From Tetramitus jugosus (taxonomy: Eukaryota; Heterolobosea; Eutetramitea; Acrasida; Vahlkampfiidae), in contig OW569359.1 in the NCBI GenBank assembly GCA_937625935.1, positions 434,001-498,000 of the forward strand: 64,000 nt of DNA. The letters run 5' to 3'. The first letter of the stretch is position 1. Every line of letters begins with the position of its first letter. The notes beneath the pieces are model-generated. The model was not told where the DNA came from, ran no database searches, and saw nothing but the letters and a program-made list of their open reading frames with translations. The position numbers were made by a program, and so were the translations under genes. Below are positions 41,132-52,748 of this stretch, in pieces.

Positions 41132-41696
41132 TTTTTTGTGTTTTTTTGCGCCGACAAATATTTTCCCCGTTCAGATTGATGATGGATAATTGATCGAATC
41201 AAAATTGGTCGGTGAATAACTCAAAACATAATCTGTCAAAATTTCACATGTCATTGACCGTCGTTACTTTGCCGACCACCCAACTCAACTTCTCTCTTCA
41301 CACATCAAAATATTGTTTGTGTTTCGTACAAACTGTTTCCATCCGTCACTTTCTTTTTCAAACAGAAAACCAAGCATAACACATTATTGACCTTCTCTCT
41401 TCCAATATCTGTTGTGTCAAACTCCATAGTTGCGTCCCATTGAAAGACACTTGACAGCACCAATCAAAAGAATTCAAAAACAATTGCACAGCTTTTTTTG
41501 TTTTGACGAATCATCTGAGCGACCCCCCAACTCTCTCGCTACATACCATACCATTCACACACACACACATACATATAATTTATCATAATCAACGTTACAC
41601 CTCAAAAAACAACAAGAGCTACAACAACAATTTTCTCAGTGAAAACACACACTACATTAGAAAAAAACAAACAACGACAACAACAATTAGCTAACC
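41132..41696. other. Divergent promoter region and leader of the neurofibromin-like gene
   Basis: A/T-rich spacer of 565 bp. A short CA run lies near 41558-41570. The last 90 bases before the start codon are CAACA-rich leader. No gene or RNA structure supported. Confidence 0.5.
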
Positions 41697-44600
41697 ATGT
41701 CATCACTACAATACTTGCAACAACAGCAACAACAAGATGCAATGATTGATGATCTGATTTCAGGTCTCGTCCACATGATTCATTCCATTGTACGTACATG
41801 CTGCTTTCAAATTTCTCCTACTGTTGCTTTTTTTTTTCTCTCTCCTCACATGTCTTTTGAATTTAACACTTATTTTTTTTTGGTAATGATCATCATTAGT
41901 TGCCCATGTATAACAAATCAATCACCAACAACACAACAACCAATCTGACTCATATTGCCACCTCACTCATCAACATTTCCAAAATGAATCAACAAGACAG
42001 AATTATTGAAGGATTGTTGCACGTGTACGCTGAATTGAACAAGAATTTTGAGTCGTTTGTTGTTCAGTCCATGAATGCCGCCAATGACGCAACCAACAAC
42101 AACAACAATAATAACCCATCGAGCAACAATAACAATAGCTCTTCTTCACCTAATGATTCATCATCATCATCAGCATCACTACTTTTGAACAATAGTAGCA
42201 GTGGCAACAATAGTAGTAGTCTCAATTTATTAAGTGGAGTCAACAACAACAACAACAATAATAATAATAGTAGTAACCTTATTAACAACAATAACAATAG
42301 CAACAATAGCAGCAGTAGTAACAGTTTACTGGGCAATAACAACAATAGTGCAAGTAGCAACAATATTAATAACATTAATATCGCATCATCAGGTGCAGGA
42401 GGAAATACCATGAGCTTTTCTCTCAATCTCAGCTCTATTCATAGTAGTAGTAGTAGTAGCAGCAGTAATAATAATAATAATAATAATAGTGGCAGTAACA
42501 TGATATCGACCACTACGATCGAATTGTCACCAGAAGAGTTGGATCATCGATTTTTGCGGTCAAAGCTCATTGTCTTCCAATTGTTCAATTCATTGTTGAG
42601 TGATGCGATTCACTGTGAAAAATTGGACTTGAGATTTGACAATGATTTTGATGACGAATATCAAATGCAACAATTGTCTCTTCATCGAGTGAGTAGCAAC
42701 GGTAATACGACACTGAGTGATGATGAACAAGTTTTGTTTAGAAATTTGCAAATGATTCAGAGAAGTTTGAGCAACAATAATAACAATGCTTCGAATCCGT
42801 CGACTCCCATGACTCCGACTGCACCGAATACGACCTCCATGGTCGGCACACCCAATTCAGGAGAGTTGGCATTGAGTACGGCCTCCCATTTGAGCCTATC
42901 ATCCAATAGCTTACTAGAGCTAATGAACAGTGAAATGATGGGAGTGAATTCAGAGTCAATGATGTTGCCAAGAGATGAGTCAAAGCTTCCAAAGCTAGAT
43001 CCTGGTTTGGCCAGTAGTCTCGTGCGGTACATTATGGACACATTGTACCCTGGATTGGACCGTGAGAAGGACAAGTCTCAAATCAACGCATCAAAGCTTC
43101 CACCTGTTGCGCTTCGTCACTTGGCTGCTCGCGTCTTGTTCAAGGTGAGTGTGTTGTCGTTTGATGTCGTGTTTCAAAAAGTGGAAGATTTCTTCCGTGG
43201 CATGAAGACGGATGAGGTCCATTACGGTGTGTACAACATGATTGAATACTTGAATTTTGATAATCAAAAATTGGCACGCTTGTTCAATTTGGTGAACGAT
43301 GCCAGTGCAAAGTTCAAGAAGAGTGCTGCTTTGGCGATTGCTCAACCATTGAGAAAGGCCATTTGGAACTATATTGTAAATTATCCTCATCAATTCATTT
43401 CGGATTGTAAGAGCATGACCTCGATCAATGGCAATCCAAACAAGCTATTCCTCATGTTTGGTGAGAAGACCAAGAAATTGCCTCAGGTTTGGCCTGTGCA
43501 AGCCATGATTCTCCTGTTGTGTCCAAAGGCGCTCTCCGAAGTCATCATGTTGCTCAAGGCGGGAAAGAGCGACAGCACGTACAGCAAGGAAAAGAAATTC
43601 TTGGACGGTTTGAAGACTAGCTCCAAGCTCAAGAATGAAAAGGCCGATGCTGCAATTGCTTGCTTTATCGATTTGTACAAGGCATCTTCCTATTTGAGCA
43701 AGGACAATTATACGGCTCTGCGTTTCCTCATGTCTGAGGTGCAAGGTGTAGTCATGGATCGATTGGACACTCCAATGAAGAACTCTGAGTCGAAGCCTGA
43801 CTTGTCGATGATGGTTGATTTCCTCGTGAGTTCCTACCGTGTCAATTATCGTAATGCAGTGTCATGCATCTTCCCACACTTTATCAAGGGTTCAAGCTTC
43901 TGTAAGCTTGCAATGGCAAGAACATTGTTGACATTGAGCAAGGAACAAGCACCTTTGCCATGGCATCCTACACTGTCCGATTCCTATTCTCATGTCTCAA
44001 AGGCTGCTAGATCCATGTGCCAAGATGCACTCCAGGAGGAGAGACACGCCTATCAGCAGAGATTGAACTCTCAGAAGGACGCACCTTCAACTTCATCTGG
44101 TCTCAGTGTTAAGAGAATTACTGGATCAAAGCCAAAGGAACAAGTTGAGGTGAGCTATGCAGGCGATATTTTGTTGAGTTTGTTGGCTACGTTCTACCAA
44201 GAGCCATTGTTCCCATTGCAAAACACTGCTGAGAACGACAAGACTCACTCCACAGATATTCTGTACTTCTTCTTGGGATTGACCAACTGTATGGGTGAGA
44301 AGAATGCACCTCAAGTTCAATATCATGCCCAAAGATTGCTGCAGAGATTGTTCCATGCAAAGTACATTGGTCAGTGGGTGCCTGGTGATGTCATCTCTGG
44401 TTTCATCGATATTTCCTCCAATGTCATTATTCAATTGACCAGTATCCTGTTGGAGGACAAGGATATGCAGGGCGAACACATTATTCCAATCCTTGACTTG
44501 GTTCGTGAGATTATCAACAGAGTCAATCAATTCATTAGTCAGAACAAGGATTTGATCTCAGATGAGCACTTGGCCAGCAGAAAGAGATCTCATGCATGGG

Positions 44601-47600
44601 AGAATCTCGAGAACATTTTACTCGTGTTCTTGTGCAGTCCTGATCCATTGGTATGGACATTGGCTGCTTCCTTCTTGGGAGATTTGTGTCATCAAGTAGA
44701 GATCTTGGACATGAGAGAAGAAGCAAAGTCAAATGCTTTTATCCTAAACTATCGTCTCTACAAGGAGATTGCTGCTGTGGTAGAGAATGGAGAGAAGCGT
44801 GAGCGTCAACTCAAGTCAATTCTCAGATTGTTGAGAAGAGACGTTGTACAATCAAAGGCCAACGTTACTGCCTTTATTGAAGTGTATCACAGATGGAAGA
44901 ACTACACTGCCAAGTTGTCTAGTCTTGAGACAAAGGCCAGAGAGAACCGTCAAGATACCGACTTCAACATTTCAACTAGAATGAAGACCATGTGGTACAA
45001 TTACACAACATTCCTGTGCTCAATGGGTGGTGTTGGTTTGCAGATTGGAGATGGTATTGCGTTCTCAAAGGGTGTCAATCACAAGATTATGGCTGAGGAC
45101 TTGGTCAAAGAATTGTTGAAGCTATTGACTAAGGAGCCAAAGTACATTTCCGACAATGTGACACGTATTGTTGGTTCTGATCTGAGTCCAGCTGTGTACC
45201 GTGTTTTGTTGGCTAGTGTAACAAGTGATCTTGCTAGTTCATTTGGTGAGGACAATTCCGTCAAGGTTACTCCAACATCAACTCTGTTTGTCGACAAGGC
45301 AATCAACATTGTCAAGAACATTGTAGAGCAGGCAGACGGAGCATCCGAATACTTGGCAGTGACAAACTTTGATACTTTGTTATTGTCTTTTATCAGATAT
45401 TGCTCACAATTGGTCAGCCCAGACTCCACTGCCATCAAGTGTAATCTTTGCTTGCTGATTGTTGCTGCAATGAACAAGAGAAATTATCTATCCTTTGGTA
45501 ATGAAGTTCAATTCAAGTTCAATGCACTCAAGTCCATTGCCGAATGGACAAGTGAGTTTGCATCCAATTTGCGTGATGACAGTCAGTCTGGCAGTTCTAC
45601 TAGCCGTCGAGGAACCATTGACACTGGCTTGGATGAGGTGTGCCTGAAGGCTATTTCAACACTCTTGAAGCACCTACCACTGGCCAAAATCAGAAGAGAG
45701 AAGATGACTACTGCTGAGAAGAATGAGATGAACAGAAGAGAGTTCATCAAGTACTTCCATTTCTTGTCCAAGTATTTGACCAAGTACTCCAATTCGACAA
45801 AGTCTCAGTTGAGAGAATTCACAATTGTCAGTTTGGGTAATTTGCTCGAGTCGAACATTAATTATGGTCTCGAACAGTTTATGAAGATGACCTATGCGGA
45901 AGATCAGGAGACAAGATCCGCTTTCTTGGCGGTGTTGACAAAGATTGTGAAGCAAGGTATTCAATTGGAGCAGACTGAGCTAGTTGAACCAACTGAAAAG
46001 TATGAAAAACTGCTCAATTCTCTCTGCTCGGACGACATGTCACTCATATTCTTAATCCTCAAGGCTGTGTCTATGTCAGAGCAGGACGAGTTGTGCAAGG
46101 TGTTTGTCAAGTTGTTCGCAGACAGATGTCAAATCTTGCCTTTGCTCCGAACTGCCATTGACTTGGAAGTGATGCAGACTCCTCGTGCCAGCACTCTATT
46201 CAGAGCTAATAGCTTTGCTAGTAAGATGTTGTCTTCATTCTGCGCTCTCTATGCCAAGGATTACATGTTTAACATACTCACACCTCTGTTGACTGATGTG
46301 TGTAGCGACACAAACAGTTACGAGATTGATCCAAACAGACTCGCTGGTGGAGATCTTCAAGAGAACATTCGTCGTCTGACTAAAGTCACTCAACGATTCA
46401 TCGATGCCATTCTTGATTCAACTGAGGAATGTCCTCTTACTGTTCGTATCGTGTGTGAGCACCTTGCTAGAACCGTGGGTGACAAGTTCCCTACTGAAGA
46501 TCAAGATGATTCCGTGGAGGCAACAGACATTGGTCAGACACCAAAGTATGTGGCCATGGGAGGCATGTTAGTCCTTAGATTCCTCAATCCTTCTATTGCT
46601 TCTCCAACCACCGCTGGTATCATTAGTCCACAACCTAATGCTAAGACAAGCCGTAATTTGCTTTTGATATCCAAGTTGTTGCAGAACGTTGCAAACGGTG
46701 TGAAATTCAAGGAAGATTTCATGCAATGTATGAATCCATTCATCACAACCAACTTCCCAAGAATGAGATCCTTCTTTGAGTCGCTCGCCGAAGTTTATCT
46801 GGATGATGAAGCTTATCCAGGTGAAGTCATCTTACTAGATGATGATGTCAAGGCTGAAAACGTTTACAACTTGCATAAGGCTCTTTACAATAATATTGAC
46901 AAGATCAGACAGAATGCAGGATCAGAACAATTGAAGGATCAATTGGAAAAGGTGGGTAGTGTATTGATTGAATTGGGTAAGCCAGCTGAGAAAGAGAAGC
47001 TACCAAGTTCTTACACTCCATCATCTGGTGGTGCGTTTACGAATACTCACTTTGAGAACTTTATGACTCTCATGGGCAGTAAGCCAATCAATTTAGACTA
47101 TATTGAAGAGAAGTCATTCTTCTACAAGAGAGGAGTGTCCAAGGATCAGAGACCTGTTCTCTACTTTGTCCCAAGAAATTGTGAAGGTATTGAAACAGAT
47201 GAGGACATGGAAAATGCCTTGTATCACGTTTTGAAGACACTCCAGACTGTATTCACAAAGCCATATGAAATTGTGATTGACAGCACTGATTTCTCTGAGG
47301 AGAACGGCTTGCAAATTACTCAAGTTTCAAAGTTGTTGAAGCTATTGCCTGATGGAGCCAAGGAGAACATTGCTCGTTTCGTTGTCTTTGCTCCAAACTT
47401 GTACTTTAAGGATTTCGTCCGACCTATCCAGAACAAGATCATTTCTCGTAAGAACATCAAGAAGATTCATTTCGCAAGCAACGTCAAGGAGCTACAATCC
47501 GTGATTGATGACAAGAACATTGCACTTCCTGAAGATTCAACCCACTTTGATGACGATGTTCAATTGACAATTTCTCCTGCATGGGTCGTCTCATCGGCAA

Positions 47601-50320
47601 ACAGCTCCAAGGAAGCAACCATCAAACTGGGCAGCAAGAAATTGTGTGTCATTGTACAGGACGATGCAGTTATGGGTATGCCGACAAAGAGAGTCGAATA
47701 CTTTGCTATTCCTAATATCAATGTTCGTCTGGAGCGCAGCAGCGAGAATGATTCAACAGAGCATGTCGTGATCGATTATGAATCTGTGCCACCTAGACAA
47801 CTCATCATCAAGACTGAAATGAATAAGCAGTTGCAGATGGGTATCAAGGCATCAAAGGTCAGATTGCTCAGTGAGTTGCACATGGCAGCATCCTATGGAG
47901 AGAGTGATGATAGCAGAGGTACGATGACTCAGGAGGATGTTCCTGGTTCTGTATTGAACATGTGTTTCTTGAATTTGGAATCAAAGTTCCCTCAAACGAG
48001 AAGAGAAGCATACAATCTGTTGGCTGCCTTGGCCGAACAATTCAGCTTCCCTGTCAAGCTTTTGGAGTCCAACAATGTTTGTGTGCCGCACAACACTGGT
48101 GATCTTGTGGTGACACTGAGTGAGAAGGTAGCTGGTGCAAAACCATCTCTGACCTCTCAGTTCTTAACTGAAAGTTTGCGAGGCTTTAACAAGGTCTCCC
48201 TTGCATACAAGTTGCTTTGCCTAAAGTACATGAAGCCATGGATTCCAAATTTGGCCAGTGAATACGCTAGAGCTCAAGAATCAAATGATACCACTGTGAT
48301 CAACAAGATTAGAGAATGGTTCCCAGAGTTGGTGAAGTCTACCATGGAGTTCCCTGATGTGTACCCAGCAATGTTGAGTGAGTTGTGGGGAGAGATTTCA
48401 AAGGAGGAATCCTTGGTTGAGATTTCAATGGAATGCATTCTATCCAGTGAAGTCTCACTTGAATCTGCAACCACTGAGAAGAGAGAGATTTTGAACGATC
48501 TTGTTGTCACTTTGTCCAGTTCTCAATGCTCTGATCTTGTCGTGAACACCATCTTGAATTCTGCAATGACCACATTGAATGAAGAAGTTGTCGATGCGGA
48601 AGAACCAATTGAGAACAATAATGCATGGATCAAATTGATCAGATGTTCCAGATTCTTGCTCATGCTTTCATTCCAGAACAGAATTGATGTGGTGAACAAC
48701 GTTCCAAGCATTTTCTATGTCATCAGTTTGATGGTTGGTCGAGGATCTTATTTTGTGAGATCCACTGTGCACTCTCTGACATTGAACGTCATCCATTCAT
48801 TGGCAACTGCTCTCGAGTTCACCAGGGATCAAATGAAGTTGATTGAGGCTCACTTGGCTGAGTTGAATTCGCCAAAATTCAAGAACATGTTCCTCGGCAA
48901 TACTGTTGACTCAACAAATCCATTTGTTGGCCACAAGAGTATCAGCAAGGACAAACCTTATACTCCAACCATGAACGATATTCAAACTCTTGGTAATTAC
49001 ATGCTGGATGTGATGAAGACATGTTCTCTAGTCAATGGATTCATTCAACGAGATTGGGAGTCACAGTACAATGAGCTGTACAAACCTAGTTCATCATTGA
49101 ACCAGGTTATCTTGCCTAGAGTGATTACCATCTATGGTGTCATCTCCAAATCGGCTCGTGATCACGAACAGGACTTGCCTTTCCTCTTTGACTGCTTGTT
49201 GGACTCATTCAATGGACAACGATCCAAGGCTGATTTATCGACTGCCATCTTGTTGTACTTTACACAGTATTGTAACAAGATCTCAACTAATGATGCAATG
49301 CTCAGCAAGTTGATTTTGATCCCATTGATGCTTTTGCCATATTGCGACATTATTCTGTACCCTACTGTTCTGAACTTGTTGGAGACAGGTCTGGTGTCAG
49401 TCAGTCAATCTCATCAATTCAATGAGGGTGCCAGCTTCGATGAATATTTCAATCAATATGTGAGAGAACCAAGTCTGGAATCTTACATTCAAAGATTTGA
49501 GAAGATTATTGGCATTAGCTTGAAGACTCACTTCTCATTTGCTCTGTCTTCATTCTTGATCAAGGGTCTAACACATGCTCAAACCAAGGAAAGAACACTG
49601 AAATTCCTGGAATCTGTCCTCGGTATCAGTTGTCAAATTTCTAACATCAAGATGTACAACAAACGTGAAGACAGCATGTCTGAAATCTTAGGTTTTGCAA
49701 CCTTGTTGGCGTCATTTGATTTCGACTCCACCATTGCATCCATTGGTATTGACAAGAAACAATTCTTCTCTGAAGAGACATTCTGTCACGATCTCAGTGG
49801 ACTATTGTTTACTCGATTGCTACTGCTACTGGTTCAGAACATGGAATCCGAAGTCGAAAAGATTGCTGTTTACAAGTTGTTGCAACATGTTTACAAGAAG
49901 ATTCCATTCGTGTTCGAAGGTTATCAATCTGACATTACGCCTCGAGTCATTCAACAGTACACACTCGCTTCAAGAACTTCAAACTACACTGCCCTTCCAG
50001 AAACAATTTTGGGTCTGGTCAACACAATCATGTCTGTCGGTGGACTGGAGAAGTCTGTTCCAGTGAGCACCAACTCCGACGTACTCAAGGATATTCTGTT
50101 CTTGGGTGTGACAAGACTTGGTTCTTTCAGAGGACTGAACGAACAGACTGCTGTCGAGTGTTGTGCAGTCATGTCTGATTTCGTCAGGGCTACATTCCCT
50201 AATGGAGCAGGTAAGACAGAGATTGTCAAGGGTAAGATTTATAGAAGACCTCGTCAAAGCAGAATCGGTAACCAACCAAACATTCAATTGCAAAGTCAAT
50301 GTGAATACTATGACGACTAA
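41697..50320 (+). CDS. Neurofibromin-type RasGAP with Sec14-PH module, 2 exons
   Basis: The first exon 41697-41789 (MSSLQYLQQQQQQ...) joins the long exon from 41900 by a 110-nt intron (GTACGT...TTAG, phase 0), giving 2837 residues. The order is: a helical N-terminal half with an Asn/Ser low-complexity insert (about residues 90-230); the RasGAP domain (about 1440-1640) with arginine finger in TLFRANSFASK (about 1464) and RFLNPSIASP (about 1591); then the Sec14/CRAL-TRIO and PH-like modules (about 1760-2020, DQRPVLYFVPRN ...); then a long HEAT-like C-terminal half. This is the neurofibromin arrangement, not just a bare RasGAP. It would turn off Ras by GTP hydrolysis; in amoebae such proteins limit macropinocytosis (established for Dictyostelium NF1). 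Both catalytic Arg residues appear present. Confidence 0.9.
42087..42497 (+). repeat. AAC/AAT/AGT trinucleotide-rich coding tract
   Basis: Low-complexity run coding mostly Asn and Ser within the neurofibromin-like protein. Asn codons are mixed AAC and AAT and Ser codons mixed, so it is not a fresh pure expansion. It likely forms a disordered loop, as poly-Asn does in dictyostelids. Confidence 0.7.
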
Positions 50321-50355
50321 ATAAATTTTATTTTACAATTATCAACACCGAGACC

Positions 50356-50433
50356 GACTTTTGTCCCAAATAATTCGTGATGACCTTTTTGCCCAAGTAT
50401 TCGAGATGACTTTTATTCCCTGTTATTCCGGAT
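50356..50433 (+). repeat. Three-copy 26-bp tandem repeat
   Basis: Units 50356-50381, 50382-50407 and 50408-50433, each exactly 26 bp, begin GAC and end GAT. The shared pattern is a T run, then CCC, then ATTC and GAT. A partial fourth unit (GACCTTGCC) starts at 50434. It lies between the neurofibromin-like stop and the aldo-keto reductase start. Confidence 0.7.
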
Positions 50434-50496
50434 GACCTTGCCAATATCCATAAACAAACAAAAACTCAACAAGAAGATCTAGTCCTACCACCAACC

Positions 50497-51366
50497 ATGT
50501 CTGCCAACAAGCTCACGATCAAGACCGTTGTCCAACTCCATAATGGCGTCCAAATGCCAATCTGTGGCCTGGGAACATACAAATCCATTGACACTATTGA
50601 ACAAGCCATTCAGTCTGCCTATTTCACGTGTAAGATGACTCATTTGGACACTGCAGCCTTGTACCACAATGAAGCCGAGATTGGTTCAGCAATCAAGAGA
50701 TTAAAGATTCCACGTGAGAATCTCTTCATTACAAGCAAGCTGTGGTACACTGAGCATGGATACAAGAAAACTTTGGCTGCATTCAAGAAGACAATTGAAA
50801 AGTTGGGTACGGACTATTTGGATCTCTACTTGGTTCATTGGCCATTCACAAACAAGGATTCCAGCCATGCACAGCTCAGAAGAGAGACTTGGAGAGCCAT
50901 GGAAGAGCTGTATCAACAGGGAAAGTGCAAAGCTATTGGGGTGAGCAATTACACAGAAAAGCACTTGAGAGAAATGTTGGACAATGATAGTCCTTACAAG
51001 GTCAACATTGTACCAATGGTCAACCAATTCGAGCTCCATCCAAAGCTCACTCGGAAATCTTTGATCCAGTACTGTCGAAGACATGATATTGTTGTGGTGT
51101 CACATTCACCTTTTGTCAAGGGACAATTGTTGTCCAATACCAAACTGCAAAAGATTGCCAACAAGTATCAAGTCGAGGCTCCACAGCTCATTATCCGATG
51201 GCTGTTGCAACAAGAGATCGTCTGCATTCCAAAGAGTGAAAAACCTGAGCGAATTGTCCAGAATGCCAGTGTTTTCCACTTTGAGATCTCAGATGAGGAC
51301 ATGAAGAGAATTGATGACATGAATGAAGATTTTTACTGTACATGGGATCCTAATGAAATCGAATAA
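50497..51366 (+). CDS. Aldo-keto reductase
   Basis: A 289-residue protein with the AKR tetrad in order: Asp 51 (HLDTAALY), Tyr 56, Lys 81 (FITSKLWY) and His 114 (YLVHWP). Family signatures include GLGTY near the start, the GVSNYTEKHL loop, NQFELHP and the NADPH-binding end IPKSEKPERI. It would reduce aldehydes or ketones with NADPH in the cytosol. Length is near the 300-residue norm. Physiological substrate is unknown. The A/C-rich leader (CAACAAGAAG) precedes the ATG, and a 26-bp tandem repeat lies just upstream. Confidence 0.9.
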   Translation: MSANKLTIKTVVQLHNGVQMPICGLGTYKSIDTIEQAIQSAYFTCKMTHLDTAALYHNEAEIGSAIKRLKIPRENLFITSKLWYTEHGYKKTLAAFKKTIEKLGTDYLDLYLVHWPFTNKDSSHAQLRRETWRAMEELYQQGKCKAIGVSNYTEKHLREMLDNDSPYKVNIVPMVNQFELHPKLTRKSLIQYCRRHDIVVVSHSPFVKGQLLSNTKLQKIANKYQVEAPQLIIRWLLQQEIVCIPKSEKPERIVQNASVFHFEISDEDMKRIDDMNEDFYCTWDPNEIE

Positions 51367-51545
51367 AAAGGACTTATCTTTTCATTCGGTCAAGGCAGGA
51401 ACTTGAACAAATCGCGGATTTATGAGTCCTTCTCTTTGGAAATTCACCCCTTATCCGTCAATCAACCATCATTAATAAGTGCACCATCACAAACTCCAGA
51501 GTGAAACACCAACAAACATAACAAAGAAACGTCACAGTTGCTCCC

Positions 51546-51875
51546 ATGAAAGGATTCATACTACTTCTGTTGTTTATTAGCATTAGCTTGATTAACCTCC
51601 AAGCACAGGTGATTCACGCACAACCAGCATCAGCTTGTCAAAGCTACGAACATTGTCGTCCACTTATCGAAAAGTACCAATCGATGATTGCTCAATACCA
51701 TCGTGATATCAGCAACATGTATTCGGTAGGAGGTCCTTCTCACATCTCTACATCTCACATTTCCGATGCAGAATACAACATTCCTGTTGTGGAGAGAGAA
51801 GTTGTAGCAGATTGTGGTTGTTTTCTAAGTCTGGAGCTCTCCATATGGAGGCCATTTGTACCACGCTCATGGTAG
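51546..51875 (+). CDS. Putative secreted short protein, 109 aa
   Basis: The ATG at 51546 is followed by a strong signal peptide (about residues 1-25, MKGFILLLLFISISLINLQA) and a short Cys-bearing domain (CQSYEHC, CGC). A consensus AATAAA lies about 20 bp after the stop, which supports a transcript end there. A minus-strand frame with an ATG (52017 down to 51748) overlaps its second half and has no signal peptide, so I prefer the plus strand. Nothing identifies a function. Confidence 0.5.
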   Translation: MKGFILLLLFISISLINLQAQVIHAQPASACQSYEHCRPLIEKYQSMIAQYHRDISNMYSVGGPSHISTSHISDAEYNIPVVEREVVADCGCFLSLELSIWRPFVPRSW

Positions 51876-52055
51876 GAACTAACTGGTCCTTTCTCAATAA
51901 AACTTTGATCCAACGAAACCGATATGCCATTGAATCCTTCCATTGTTCCTGACTTATTCCTGCACCCTGAATCAGAGTGCAAGCTTTTTGTTGAACTTTG
52001 AAAATTTCACCGCGCATTTGATAACAAAAAAAAAACTAAAACAAAGAGTGAAAAA

Positions 52056-52673
52056 ATGGCATCAACAAAATCACAACTAGTGACACCAGGCACGATCCTA
52101 GGTCAAACAGAACAATACATGAATGGACCAGGCACCTACATTCGCAACACCAATGACACTGGTCGGATTTATGCCTCTATTGTCGGAAAAACTCAAATCA
52201 CCGCGCCAAAAACTGCGCAAGAAAAACCGACGATTGAGGTGATCCCGCCAACCAATCCCTCCACATTTGCATCTACGGTTCTCGTTCCACAAATTTCTGA
52301 CCTTGTGACGGCGCGAGTCATCAAAATTACACCACAGTTGGCCAAGGTGGAAATTTTGGTCGTTGGTGATAAAGCTTTGGACATTCATACGACATTTAGT
52401 GGTGTGATTAGGCAGCAGGATGTGAGAGCTACCGATATTGACAAGGTTCAAATTCAAACATCGTACAGACCAGGTGACATTGTGAAAGCTAGAGTCATCT
52501 CGTTGGGAGATACCAGAAGCTATTATCTGAGCACTGCTAGCAACGATTTGGGTGTGATATTTGCAACGAGTGCTGTGGGTCAGGCACCAATGATACCTGT
52601 GAGCTGGAATGAGATGCAATGCAGCAAAACAGGACTCAGAGAACAGCGAAAAGTGGCAAAAGTCAATGTATAA
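52056..52673 (+). CDS. CSL4: Exosome complex cap subunit CSL4
   Basis: A 205-residue S1-domain protein. It starts with the Csl4 N-terminal strand (VTPGTILGQTEQYMNGPGTY), followed by an acid/Ala/Pro linker, an S1 OB-fold (ISDLVTARVIKITPQLAKVEILVVG ... FSGVIRQQDVRATDIDKVQIQTSYRPGDIVKARVISLGD) and the C-terminal zinc-ribbon-like tail (IPVSWNEMQCSKTG). In human and yeast CSL4 the tail carries paired Cys; here only one Cys is visible (MQCSKTG), so a zinc site may be lost. It is part of the RNA exosome cap that channels RNA into the degradation core. It is convergent with UFSP2, 75 bp away. Confidence 0.87.
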   Translation: MASTKSQLVTPGTILGQTEQYMNGPGTYIRNTNDTGRIYASIVGKTQITAPKTAQEKPTIEVIPPTNPSTFASTVLVPQISDLVTARVIKITPQLAKVEILVVGDKALDIHTTFSGVIRQQDVRATDIDKVQIQTSYRPGDIVKARVISLGDTRSYYLSTASNDLGVIFATSAVGQAPMIPVSWNEMQCSKTGLREQRKVAKVNV

Positions 52674-52748
52674 AACAACAGTTTTTTCTGATACTAGTGT
52701 TCGCGATTGTTATCCTTATTGGTATATTGGTATTTGTTTTTGATATCC

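Noticed and set aside
42064-42426. Leucine-rich minus-strand frame in the neurofibromin-like gene
   Set aside because: It is the antisense of the AAC/AAT/AGT tract, which reads as Leu runs. No start context or neighbour supports it.
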